Positions 8,631 through 14,562 of a stretch of DNA of 14,562 nt are shown here, one piece after another; position 1 is the first letter of the stretch, and each line of letters starts with the position of its first letter. Under the pieces are notes generated by a model. The model worked only from the letters and a program-made list of their open reading frames with translations, ran no database searches and had not been told where the DNA came from. The position numbers and the translations under genes were made by a program. Source of the stretch: Micavibrio aeruginosavorus (lineage in GTDB: Bacteria; Pseudomonadota; Alphaproteobacteria; Micavibrionales; Micavibrionaceae); assembly GCA_003241285.1 (NCBI GenBank), contig QFOT01000044.1, positions 1 to 14,562 on the forward strand, in the 5' to 3' direction.

Positions 8631-8676
8631 AAAAAAAGACGCCAGACGCTATCCGGGGGATTGGATTACGTCTGGC
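8631..8676 (-). terminator. Intrinsic terminator after the membrane-protein gene
   Basis: Read on the minus strand, GCCAGACG (8676-8669) pairs with CGTCTGGC (8648-8641), and an inner ATCC/GGAT pair (8666-8663 with 8654-8651) extends the stem. It is followed directly by GTC and a run of seven T (8637-8631). This is a textbook Rho-independent terminator for transcription coming from the right, ending the operon that includes the gene at 8716-9156. Confidence 0.85.
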
Positions 8677-8715
8677 AACAGAGAGGTTATTAACTTATTC
8701 AGCGCGCGGCAAGGG

Positions 8716-9156
8716 TTAAAAGCCGGAAATTGAGACGACCGTCCAATTTTCAATTTTATCCGCGTCCTGTCCGTTATAAGTAACGCGGCATTGGAAATGT
8801 GTCCTCACTGATGCTCCGTAGCTGTTCTGGGCGTCAACAAACGATGTCATTGTAAATTCTCTATCGCCCGTCGTTGGGATAATTTGAGCCGACCAGGGAA
8901 AATCGGCCGACTTGGGAACGACCAACTTTTCCGTAACCGCCATTTTGCAAAGGGCGCCGACTTTTCCAACAATGAGGGATTGGGATAATTTTTGTGTTGG
9001 CGGCGGTCTCAACGCCTGCAGCCTGGCCTCCTGCTCAGGAATACCTTTTACTTCTCGGTAAATTAACATCCCCGCAAAGAGGACCACAAAAACAAGAAGT
9101 ATGGTTCCCGGCTTCAGAGGTTTATCATAAAAATTTTTCTCTTTGTTATAGTCCAT
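8716..9156 (-). CDS. Single-pass membrane protein of unknown function
   Basis: A 146-residue protein with a polar N-terminus, one transmembrane helix at about residues 17-33 (TILLVFVVLFAGMLIY), then a soluble domain probably outside the cytoplasm. The domain has two cysteines, C70 and C123, that could form a disulphide, and a conserved-looking stretch VDAQNSYGASVRTHFQCRV. I recall such domains in uncharacterised proteins of phages and islands but cannot name the family. The ATG has AGGAG about eight bases upstream. It is preceded by the strongly folded non-coding element, whose last hairpin ends some 20 bases before the start codon, and is followed by an intrinsic terminator. Confidence 0.78.
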   Translation of the reverse strand: MDYNKEKNFYDKPLKPGTILLVFVVLFAGMLIYREVKGIPEQEARLQALRPPPTQKLSQSLIVGKVGALCKMAVTEKLVVPKSADFPWSAQIIPTTGDREFTMTSFVDAQNSYGASVRTHFQCRVTYNGQDADKIENWTVVSISGF

Positions 9157-9178
9157 CTTTCACTCCTTAAACGGAAAC

Positions 9179-9381
9179 GGCCACCAAGGATTTTTCCTTG
9201 GTAGCCGGGGAGTGATTACCGCTCAGTGAACGGCGCAGCGTATTTGCTTGCGCTATGGTATTCCGCCGCCTCCCCGACCATAGGTCGAGAAAGCAACGTC
9301 ATTGGTAACGGCCTGACGTTGTCGTAGGCCGCACTGAGAAGGGGTAATCAGCCCCGGCGGTGCTATAGAAACCGCTTCGCC
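9179..9381 (-). other. Folded non-coding element: 23-bp closing stem and five hairpins
   Basis: No convincing gene fills 9157-9413. Instead, GGGG (9207), TGATTACC (9213), CTCAGTG (9222) and CGGC (9231) pair in order with CCCC (9352), GGTAATCA (9343), CACTGAG (9332) and GCCG (9328): 23 bp interrupted by small bulges. Inside are CGCA/TGCG (9234/9249), CTATGGT/ACCATAG (9253/9277) and a perfect CAACGTCA/TGACGTTG (9294/9314). Outside are ACCAAGGA/TCCTTGGT (9183/9195, lengthened by GGC/GCC) and GCGGT/ACCGC (9357/9371). It lies between a tyrosine recombinase and a membrane-protein gene. It could be a structured RNA or leader, a folded recombination site, or a single-strand replication or transfer origin. 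It lacks the T-arm and tag signals of tRNA or tmRNA. The strand is given as that of the neighbouring genes. Confidence 0.6.
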
Positions 9382-9413
9382 AAACGTAACAGAAGACTTG
9401 ATAATTTCAATAA

Positions 9414-10334
9414 TTAAAACAGTGCAGCAGCGTTGTCTTTGAACAGATTTCCTTGCCGGATGTAGCGATTAAGCATCTGGTCGCTTTTATGACCTGTCTG
9501 CCGTCTGATAGTCCATGACGATTTTCCGGCTTGTGCTGCGCTGGTGGCAAAGCCCGCCCTTGTGGAATGACCAGAGTATTCGCTGGGGTCATAACCGATT
9601 GCCTTGATAAGACGCTTGATTATCTGGGCAACGGCATGGCTAGACAAACCGTCTTCCGAAACCGCACCGCCTTTTCCGACTTGCCGGAACAGGGGACCTT
9701 CCGAACCGATAACTTCCAGCCAAAGCTTTATGGCATGAACTGGGCAGACTCGTCGATTGCCAAGCGGTATCGCTACTTCACGCCCCTCGCCAAGCTGGTC
9801 GGTTTTAGATTTGTTCAATCTGATTACCATTCCTTCTGGTGTGAATTTTAGGTTTTCGCATTTTAGCGAAATCAATTCACTTCTCCGGAAAGCCCCGCAG
9901 AAGGCAAGCATTATCAAAGCCGCATTTCTTTTACCCTGATTGGTCTGCGGCAACGATGGAACTATCATTATTACGTCTTCCTTTAATATAGGCTGGACCT
10001 GACGTTGTGGCTTATTGTGCACTCGCCGTACGCCCTTGAATGTCATTTTGACTAAACTGCTCTGCCCTGGGTTAGGAAATCCTGCCAGAACATTCGCTTT
10101 GCCGATACTGACCAGCCGCCGTTGTAGCGTAGCTATGGACAGTATCCCGGCATGACTGGATAAATACGCCGCCACCATATCGGGACTGGATGGTAAATAG
10201 CCGCCCCAACTAACGAAATGCTCGAAGTCTTTTCGGTATGCTCTGCGTGAGTTTTCAGACAACGATTGTTCAAAATATTCTCGAACCTTTTCGGCTTGCG
10301 CCGTTAAATTAGGGTTGATGACAAGCCCTACCAT
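9414..10334 (-). CDS. Tyrosine recombinase (second integrase of the element)
   Basis: A 306-residue site-specific recombinase. The N-terminal SAM-like core-binding domain spans about 15-110 (SENSRRAYRKDFEHFVSWG). The catalytic domain has GAFRRSEL with Arg150, a beta-hairpin lysine near 175-177 (NKSKTDQ), HSTR with His256 and Arg259, TGH with His282, and the nucleophile Tyr291 (NRYIR); all expected residues are present, so it should be active. It has no arm-binding domain, unlike the P4-type integrase at the right edge, and is more like Xer-sized recombinases. The ATG at 10334 has a GGGGG ribosome site and overlaps the stop of the upstream gene by seven bases, so the two are made together. Immediately after its stop lies the folded 9179-9381 element, a candidate target site. 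Confidence 0.9.
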   Translation of the reverse strand: MVGLVINPNLTAQAEKVREYFEQSLSENSRRAYRKDFEHFVSWGGYLPSSPDMVAAYLSSHAGILSIATLQRRLVSIGKANVLAGFPNPGQSSLVKMTFKGVRRVHNKPQRQVQPILKEDVIMIVPSLPQTNQGKRNAALIMLAFCGAFRRSELISLKCENLKFTPEGMVIRLNKSKTDQLGEGREVAIPLGNRRVCPVHAIKLWLEVIGSEGPLFRQVGKGGAVSEDGLSSHAVAQIIKRLIKAIGYDPSEYSGHSTRAGFATSAAQAGKSSWTIRRQTGHKSDQMLNRYIRQGNLFKDNAAALF

Positions 10335-11413
10335 AAGCTACCCCCTAATAACGTATGTTTCAGAATATCCGACCTGATTTGCTGAAGCGTTTCCCAATGT
10401 TCAGTCAACACAGTCTTCAGCCCGATGTATCGAGCATCACACAAACCAGAAGAATAGATGTCCGCATATTCGCCCTTCCATTGCATCTCGTTTAGAAATG
10501 GCGAAACCATGTATTTGTTCAAGTTCCGGCCTTCGAGGTAAAACACGGCCAAACCTATCTGGTTCAGAGAAAATTCCCTCAGTTCATCGATGGCTGACCG
10601 CAGTTTACGGAATGAAGCCTGTCCGGTGCGGGTGAAGGTATCGAGCGCATAAATCGGGATGCCTTCGACATTCGGCGTTGCTGGAATATCTATCTCGACC
10701 AGTTCAAAGCTTTCGGTCTGCATCTTATGAGCGATAAGGAGTAAAAATCCTGCCAACGGCCACTGCGTCTTTGGTAGCACTTTCAGACAAGGCTCCATGA
10801 TGGACGAACTAATCGGCAAATCCCGCAAAGTGCTCAGGGCATACGAAGAAGGCCCCCTGCCCGGCATAAAGTCAGACGGATATTTTCGCGTTCCTAACAG
10901 CAGCCAAGCGGCCATGCACCGCTTGTTCAGGTCTGACCGTTGATTTTTAACCGTCTTCATCAACTGAATATCATCAGCATCAACCATCTTTCGCTTAACC
11001 TTAGCAAGTTCCGGGCTTTTCTCAATTTGCGTATAAATTTCTTCACTCAGGCGGTTCTTATGGGCCTCGCACAAGGCACCGACTAGAAACAGGATAACTT
11101 TCAGCTCACCGACCTTCTTACGCCAATCCGACGATGTCAGTGCTAGGAATGTTTTGACGACAGCATCTAGGTCACCCACGCCAATGTCTTCCGGCGCAAT
11201 GGTAATCAGGCGGCGGAAAACGCTGTTTCTGTCCTGCCTCCAAAGCGATGCCGCTGCTTTTTTTGCGGTTTGAGTATCGCCTCGCCTGATGGCTTTCTGT
11301 AGAAGGCTGGCAAGCAGCCATCTATCACCCATAATAGGTTCAGGCTCACATATCGTACTGGCTTGAATTTCATCCGCTAACTCGTTCAGAATTTCATCAC
11401 ATAAATCTAACAC
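10328..11413 (-). CDS. Unknown protein with RarA/MgsA C-terminal-like segment
   Basis: The frame is open to 11527, but I choose the GTG at 11413: AAGGAG lies six bases upstream, and a sigma70-like promoter lies at 11499-11527, where the longer start would fall inside the -35. This gives 361 residues. Residues about 29-81 contain LQKAIRRGD, then RRLITIAPEDIG and D, closely recalling the segment after the ATPase domain of RarA/MgsA (SAL-KSIRGSD, then ARRLVR-ASEDIG-AD), the helical part related to clamp-loader subunits. No Walker motifs are present, so the resemblance is to the non-ATPase part only. The remaining 280 residues are unrecognised, mostly helical and without signal or membrane segments. 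It is encoded just before and overlapping a recombinase, suggesting a joint role in recombination or replication. Confidence 0.75.
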   Translation of the reverse strand: MLDLCDEILNELADEIQASTICEPEPIMGDRWLLASLLQKAIRRGDTQTAKKAAASLWRQDRNSVFRRLITIAPEDIGVGDLDAVVKTFLALTSSDWRKKVGELKVILFLVGALCEAHKNRLSEEIYTQIEKSPELAKVKRKMVDADDIQLMKTVKNQRSDLNKRCMAAWLLLGTRKYPSDFMPGRGPSSYALSTLRDLPISSSIMEPCLKVLPKTQWPLAGFLLLIAHKMQTESFELVEIDIPATPNVEGIPIYALDTFTRTGQASFRKLRSAIDELREFSLNQIGLAVFYLEGRNLNKYMVSPFLNEMQWKGEYADIYSSGLCDARYIGLKTVLTEHWETLQQIRSDILKHTLLGGSLW

Positions 11414-11498
11414 TTCGGTCTCCTTAAAAGTTGATAGGAGAACGATGACTTTAGGGCGAGCTAGGACAATAAAAATGCGACTTCGACGAATTAAAAAA

Positions 11499-11527
11499 AT
11501 CATATCCGCGTGAACCGTACTGGACAA
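11499..11527 (-). promoter_or_regulatory. Sigma70-like promoter for the RarA-C-like/recombinase operon
   Basis: On the minus strand TTGTCC (11527-11522) and TATGAT (11504-11499) are separated by exactly 17 bp; they match the consensus hexamers at four and five of six positions. Transcription would start near 11492, giving a leader of about 80 bases before the GTG at 11413. Confidence 0.6.
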
Positions 11528-11612
11528 AGAAATCGAACACAGAAAGAAACCGCAAAGTGCCCGTCGTATTTGAACTAATTACCCCCTTATGTTCTTTCCA
11601 CGCCTTTCTCCC

Positions 11613-11720
11613 TATTACCGCATGTATCCGTATTACCACTAAATTTGAGACCGTTTATCTAACGGAAATCGAGGAATTAAAGCACATGCAGAAGTAATAC
11701 CATGCGAAGTGGTAATAAAT
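11613..11720. repeat. GGTAATA direct and inverted repeats, candidate origin or operator
   Basis: Part of the 312-bp gap 11414-11725. TATTACC occurs at 11613 and 11631 (18-bp period). TATTACCACT (11631-11640) is perfectly inverted at 11708-11717 (AGTGGTAATA). A CCGTT-TATCT-AACGG hairpin (11651-11665) lies between the arms, and a related copy CATGC-AGAAGTAATA / CATGC-GAAGTGGTAATA forms a near-tandem pair around 11685-11717. Repeats clustered directly after a replication-initiator-like gene resemble iterons, but they could equally be operator sites for the promoter further downstream. I see no DnaA box. Confidence 0.45.
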
Positions 11721-11725
11721 ACCAT

Positions 11726-12877
11726 CTAAGACCTTGAAAATTGGAAGAGTGCTGGCCGCGACCCATGCTTAGCGATTACCCCTTTTACTCGTTTTCCGAG
11801 CGCGTGATTTGAAAGTTGCTTAAACTGAGCATCATCTGTTCGATACGCGTCAAAGGTTGCGTGGTTATCATCTGCATAGTTCGATGGACTGAACAAAAGA
11901 TGAGAGTAACCTTGCGATACCCCGTACACCCATTCTTGAAAATGAAAAAATGCGACAATATTTGAGGCCTGCATTTTCAGAAAACCGATGGTCGGGACCA
12001 AAGGCACATTCCAAGCACCATTGGCGAACTTTAAAAAGAAATTGAAGTCCTCCCAGTGCGAGACAATTATCTGCAACGCCCGTAAATCGTATGAAATACT
12101 CGTGAACTCCGTATCCGTTGGGTCCTCCGCAATCTCGCCAGCTGAGAACAGGCGGTAGTCGGAAAGCGATAATGCGTTGATGCACTGCTCGAAATCGCTA
12201 ACAAAGAATTTATCAGGGAAAGGTACCGGGTATCCTATGAAGCCCATGTAGCAGCAAAATTCAGCAACAGCTTTTTCAACATCCTTTGGTAAACCTTTCG
12301 CATTAAGAAAGTCTTCAATAGCTTCTTTCTTGTCTGCTACTCTTACTTCTTCTTCCGGGGCGTCAGCACCGATATATGTTTGCTGATAGACATTACTCTT
12401 CTCTTCTTCATTATCCTTCTGTTCTTCATTTTCTTTATCGTCCGCTGTAGCGGAAAAGAGGTCAAAGACCAATTCCGATTTGGCAGAATTTGGCTTGCCC
12501 GTGCTTTCCGGTTGAAACGAAATCGCATCACCCGCCGTAATGTCCGATATAGCGGATGTCACATGCTCCGCAAGATAAATCCAAGTGCGCTGAAATTGGT
12601 CAGTCTTCCGCATCTTCTCGTGCCGGACTGTTATAAGTTTCCGGTCTTTAAGTATCTTTACCGCTCGGTCGTATTGGTGACGCGTGAGGCTGGTATCTAC
12701 CATCCATTCAGCACGGGTTAGTATCACGGCGGCAAGGCCCTGTTTATCTTTCCAAGGTTTGAAATGCTTAAACCGCAACACTACTCTATATAATAGGTGG
12801 CCGGCGGGCAGGTCACCTGCAAGTATCGTGCATGCGGCTAACGATGAAGGACGCACTACGAATTTCGCCTTTTTCAT
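11726..12877 (-). CDS. Winged-helix protein, probable replication initiator-like
   Basis: A 383-residue cytoplasmic protein. Residues about 25-105 look like a winged helix of the phage replication-protein-O or plasmid-initiator kind: LTRAEWMVDTSLTRHQYDRA forms the recognition region, then KILKDRKLITVRHE the wing. A very acidic, low-complexity linker follows (about 146-180), then a C-terminal domain of about 190 residues that I do not recognise. DLF at 139-141 could be part of a sliding-clamp contact. The ATG has GAGGAGG upstream and starts 10 bp after the alpA-like stop, so the two are co-transcribed. GGTAATA repeats lie just after its end. Replication initiation is inferred from domain style and context; a transcription regulator is the alternative. 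Confidence 0.7.
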   Translation of the reverse strand: MKKAKFVVRPSSLAACTILAGDLPAGHLLYRVVLRFKHFKPWKDKQGLAAVILTRAEWMVDTSLTRHQYDRAVKILKDRKLITVRHEKMRKTDQFQRTWIYLAEHVTSAISDITAGDAISFQPESTGKPNSAKSELVFDLFSATADDKENEEQKDNEEEKSNVYQQTYIGADAPEEEVRVADKKEAIEDFLNAKGLPKDVEKAVAEFCCYMGFIGYPVPFPDKFFVSDFEQCINALSLSDYRLFSAGEIAEDPTDTEFTSISYDLRALQIIVSHWEDFNFFLKFANGAWNVPLVPTIGFLKMQASNIVAFFHFQEWVYGVSQGYSHLLFSPSNYADDNHATFDAYRTDDAQFKQLSNHALGKRVKGVIAKHGSRPALFQFSRS

Positions 12878-12887
12878 GACTGCCTCC

Positions 12888-13091
12888 TCACCGAATGTCC
12901 ATCACGTCTGAACGTGACGATACCCATTTGTCGATTTCAGCCTCTTTCCAGCCTACGAGCTTGTTCCCGAGATTTACTTGCGTTGGAAAAAGCCCGCACT
13001 TCATCCAATGATAAATTGTGCTGGTCGATAATCCTGTCCGGCGCTTCACTTCGACTAACCGAATGATTGTTTGTGGTTTGCTATTGTCCAT
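12888..13091 (-). CDS. AlpA-family HTH regulator / excisionase-like protein
   Basis: A 67-residue MerR-like winged-helix protein of the AlpA type common in P4-like satellites and islands. The pattern IIRLVEVKRRTGLSTSTIYHWMK is the helix-turn-helix, followed by GLFPTQVNLG and then VGWKEAEIDKWVSSR, the conserved wing and last helix. Such proteins activate integrase genes or act as recombination directionality factors. The ATG has a perfect AGGAGG seven bases upstream. It is followed after 10 bp by the replication-like gene, and its candidate promoter is overlapped by a tandem repeat. Confidence 0.92.
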   Translation of the reverse strand: MDNSKPQTIIRLVEVKRRTGLSTSTIYHWMKCGLFPTQVNLGNKLVGWKEAEIDKWVSSRSDVMDIR

Positions 13092-13161
13092 GTAATTCCT
13101 CCTATGATTGGGGAACCCTACGGAATTTCAGAAATGAAAAAAGGGAGAAGCGATTTGAAGG

Positions 13162-13183
13162 GTCCCGATTATAGTCCCGATTA
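13162..13183 (-). promoter_or_regulatory. Tandem operator-like repeat around a TATAAT upstream of alpA
   Basis: GTCCCGATTA occurs exactly at 13162-13171 and 13174-13183 (12-bp period). On the minus strand this creates a perfect TATAAT (13173-13168) across the junction, 77 bases before the alpA-like start codon. No good -35 is visible at 16-18 bp, so the promoter might need an activator. The first copy, as transcribed, contains the TAA stop of the upstream gene. Confidence 0.45.
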
Positions 13184-13852
13184 AGGGATTAAACGGTCGT
13201 ACAATTCTCTTACCAAGTCGTCTTCAAAAGCTTCAAGCAGTACACTATCGGCCGCCTTAGGCCGTCCTGCTCGACCAAATTTTGGGTTTTTAATGATTTT
13301 CGAAAGGTTTTCATGAGTCGAATGAGCAAAATAGGCTATTTCCCCTTCTCCTTTTATTCGGTCGGGTAGGGTCATCAAAAACCGGATAAGCTCCACTTTC
13401 GTCACATTCGGAAATCTTTCCCGGACTAAGTCAGCCGCCATTCTGTAGTTAGACCGCGACACGCCCGATTTTATTCCTTTGGGAACCAATCCTTTTTCAG
13501 CGATATCGTACAACGCCCACACCCGCGGGGAGAAATGTCGCTCCTTTTCCCAAAGGTACCTCATGATTTTACCAGGAGAAAACAAAGGCGGCTGGCGATT
13601 TCTCAAATCAATCAACTGGCCTTCCAAATTTTGGTTTACCAACCAATCATAAATTTGCCCAATTTTCCCGAGCTTCTCCGGTTGTTCTAACAGTTCGATT
13701 TGGGGTTTTCGTTCGTGAATATAAAAGGCAGCTTCTTCAAGACTCCAAATCTTTTGCACCGCTTCGACCAAATAAGGTTTGTAGTCTCCTTCCGACAGCG
13801 GAGGGTGTTCGGGAGCAGGTCTAGTGCCAACAACACGTTTAGCCTTTACCAT
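13181..13852 (-). CDS. Unknown 223-residue island protein
   Basis: I do not recognise this family. The frame opens with TTG at 13867, but the ATG at 13852 (MVKAKRVVGTRPAPE) is the better start. It overlaps the integrase gene by 14 bases, so the two are probably co-transcribed. The protein is soluble and basic, with no signal peptide. The N-terminal 20 residues are Pro/Arg-rich; the middle is helical with many aromatic residues (YDWLVNQ, MRYLWEKERHF). Near the C-terminus GRAGRPK (193-199) resembles an AT-hook or a basic DNA-binding turn. Its position between integrase and alpA suggests a DNA-transaction or regulatory role, as inference only. Confidence 0.75.
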   Translation of the reverse strand: MVKAKRVVGTRPAPEHPPLSEGDYKPYLVEAVQKIWSLEEAAFYIHERKPQIELLEQPEKLGKIGQIYDWLVNQNLEGQLIDLRNRQPPLFSPGKIMRYLWEKERHFSPRVWALYDIAEKGLVPKGIKSGVSRSNYRMAADLVRERFPNVTKVELIRFLMTLPDRIKGEGEIAYFAHSTHENLSKIIKNPKFGRAGRPKAADSVLLEAFEDDLVRELYDRLIP

Positions 13853-14562
13853 TAGGACGCACCTCAAGCAAAGTCGTTTTGTTAATCAACTGTTCAATGT
13901 ATCCCGACCAGTCTTCCATCATTTTCGTTCGCTCTTTGAGGTATTTGGTGCGGTCATAAGCGGCTCGAACAGCCGAGCCCTTTGAATGTGATAACTGGGT
14001 ATCAGGAATTTCGAATGGATAGCCTAATTCCTCCATGATTGTGGTCATGGCTAGGGCGCGAAACCCATGGCCCGTATGGATGCCCGCATAACCCATATTT
14101 CGCAAAGCTACAAGAAGCGTGTTATTTGACATGTGCTCCCTCGGGTTCCGCTGGCTCGGGAAGACATAGGAACGATTTCCGTTTACGGTATGGAGTTCCG
14201 CCAGCAGTGCGACTGCGCGTTTCGATAATGGAACAATATGGTCATGGCGTTTCATTTTCATTCTCGCGACCGGCACCGTCCAAATTGCCTGGTCGAAATC
14301 GACTTCTTCCCATTTTGCTTTAATCATCTCCGAAGTTCTCACGAAGGTAAGAAGCATGAGTTCCATTGCGATTTGTGTCTGGCGGAAGAGCCTACCTTCG
14401 TTCGAATGAAGTTTGCAAAGAAATCTTGGAAGTTCAGCCGCTTCCATCGCGGCGTAATGACCTTTTGTTTGCGGGGAAAGAATGTCGGACGCCTTGATGT
14501 CCGCCGGATTATGCGTCAAATATCCTTTGACTTTCCCGTACGCGAAAATGGCCCGGCAGTAT
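13839..14562 (-). CDS. P4-type tyrosine integrase, N-terminus beyond window
   Basis: The last 240 residues of a prophage or island integrase; the frame stays open to the window edge, and the stretch YCRAIFAYGKVKGYLTHNPA before residue Thr at 14516 shows that the core-binding domain continues past it. P4-family hallmarks are clear: KGHYAAMEAAELPRFL, LTFVRTSEMI (catalytic Arg), RMKMKRHDHIVPLS, MSNNTLLVALRNMGY, HTGHGFRALAMTT (His and Arg), QLSHSKG (His) and AAYDRTKYLKERTKMM (Tyr nucleophile). Full members have about 400 residues, so about 160 are missing from view. These enzymes usually insert into the 3' end of a tRNA gene next to the integrase; if so, the attachment site should lie to the right of the window. 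Confidence 0.93.
   Translation of the reverse strand, partial: YCRAIFAYGKVKGYLTHNPADIKASDILSPQTKGHYAAMEAAELPRFLCKLHSNEGRLFRQTQIAMELMLLTFVRTSEMIKAKWEEVDFDQAIWTVPVARMKMKRHDHIVPLSKRAVALLAELHTVNGNRSYVFPSQRNPREHMSNNTLLVALRNMGYAGIHTGHGFRALAMTTIMEELGYPFEIPDTQLSHSKGSAVRAAYDRTKYLKERTKMMEDWSGYIEQLINKTTLLEVRPNGKG

Noticed and set aside
9207..9355. tmRNA: the minus strand of the folded element begins GGGGCTGATT like E. coli ssrA
   Set aside because: The match stops after ten bases, and there is no GGTTCGAATCC-type T-arm or CCA-side acceptor and no tag reading frame.
9253..9413. A minus-strand open frame of about 53 codons after the recombinase, ending in a Gly-rich stretch
   Set aside because: It has no ATG, GTG or TTG start outside the recombinase gene and no ribosome site, and the same bases are better explained by the strongly paired structure. 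A pilin-like gene remnant cannot be fully excluded.
9157..9413. Integron attC site or shufflon next to a recombinase
   Set aside because: No RYYYAAC/GTTRRRY core pair is visible, the recombinase is not IntI-like, and there are no repeated short crossover sites or pilV-like gene.
11414..11527. Longer 399-residue form of the RarA-C-like protein
   Set aside because: Its start would be a TTG lying in the -35 hexamer of a good promoter, whereas the GTG at 11413 has an ideal ribosome site.
11451..11639. 62-codon minus-strand frame in the gap 11414-11725
   Set aside because: It runs through the promoter and part of the repeats, lacks a ribosome site, and its protein has no recognisable features.

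Overview
The window is 14,562 bases of what looks like an integrated genomic island or phage-satellite-like element from a Gram-negative bacterium. A tripartite RND exporter, a lipobox lipoprotein and an outer-membrane factor show the two-membrane envelope. The style of the recombinases and the Czc proteins suggests an alphaproteobacterium of moderate GC, but this is an impression from protein resemblance, not a measurement. Every gene I can support lies on the minus strand, so the element reads from the right edge to the left edge.

Right end (about 14562-11726), integration and replication: a P4-type tyrosine integrase whose N-terminus lies beyond the window, an overlapping unknown 223-residue gene, an AlpA-type HTH regulator whose candidate promoter is overlapped by a tandem 10-bp repeat, and a winged-helix protein that resembles a replication initiator. 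Downstream of it is a 312-bp gap with inverted and direct GGTAATA repeats (candidate origin or operator) and a good sigma70-like promoter.

Middle (11413-8610): a two-gene overlapping operon encodes an unknown protein with a short stretch like the C-terminal region of the clamp-loader-like ATPase RarA/MgsA, followed by a second, different tyrosine recombinase. After it comes a roughly 200-bp non-coding stretch that folds into a 23-bp interrupted stem enclosing three hairpins, flanked by two more. Then comes a small membrane-anchored protein and a clear intrinsic terminator.

Left half (8609-1), cargo: a DUF2806 protein; a heavy-metal efflux operon (CzcI-like periplasmic peptide, small lipoprotein, CzcC, CzcB, CzcA) predicted to move Zn/Cd/Co-type divalent cations out of the cell; then a 76-residue protein translationally coupled to an SMC/Rad50-like ATPase that runs off the left edge and may be a defence or DNA-repair module.

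Taken together: two recombinases, an AlpA regulator and a replication-like gene form the mobile backbone, and metal efflux plus a possible ATPase-based defence pair form the cargo. The least explained parts are the folded 9179-9381 element, the RarA-C-like/recombinase pair, and the small-protein/ATPase pair.
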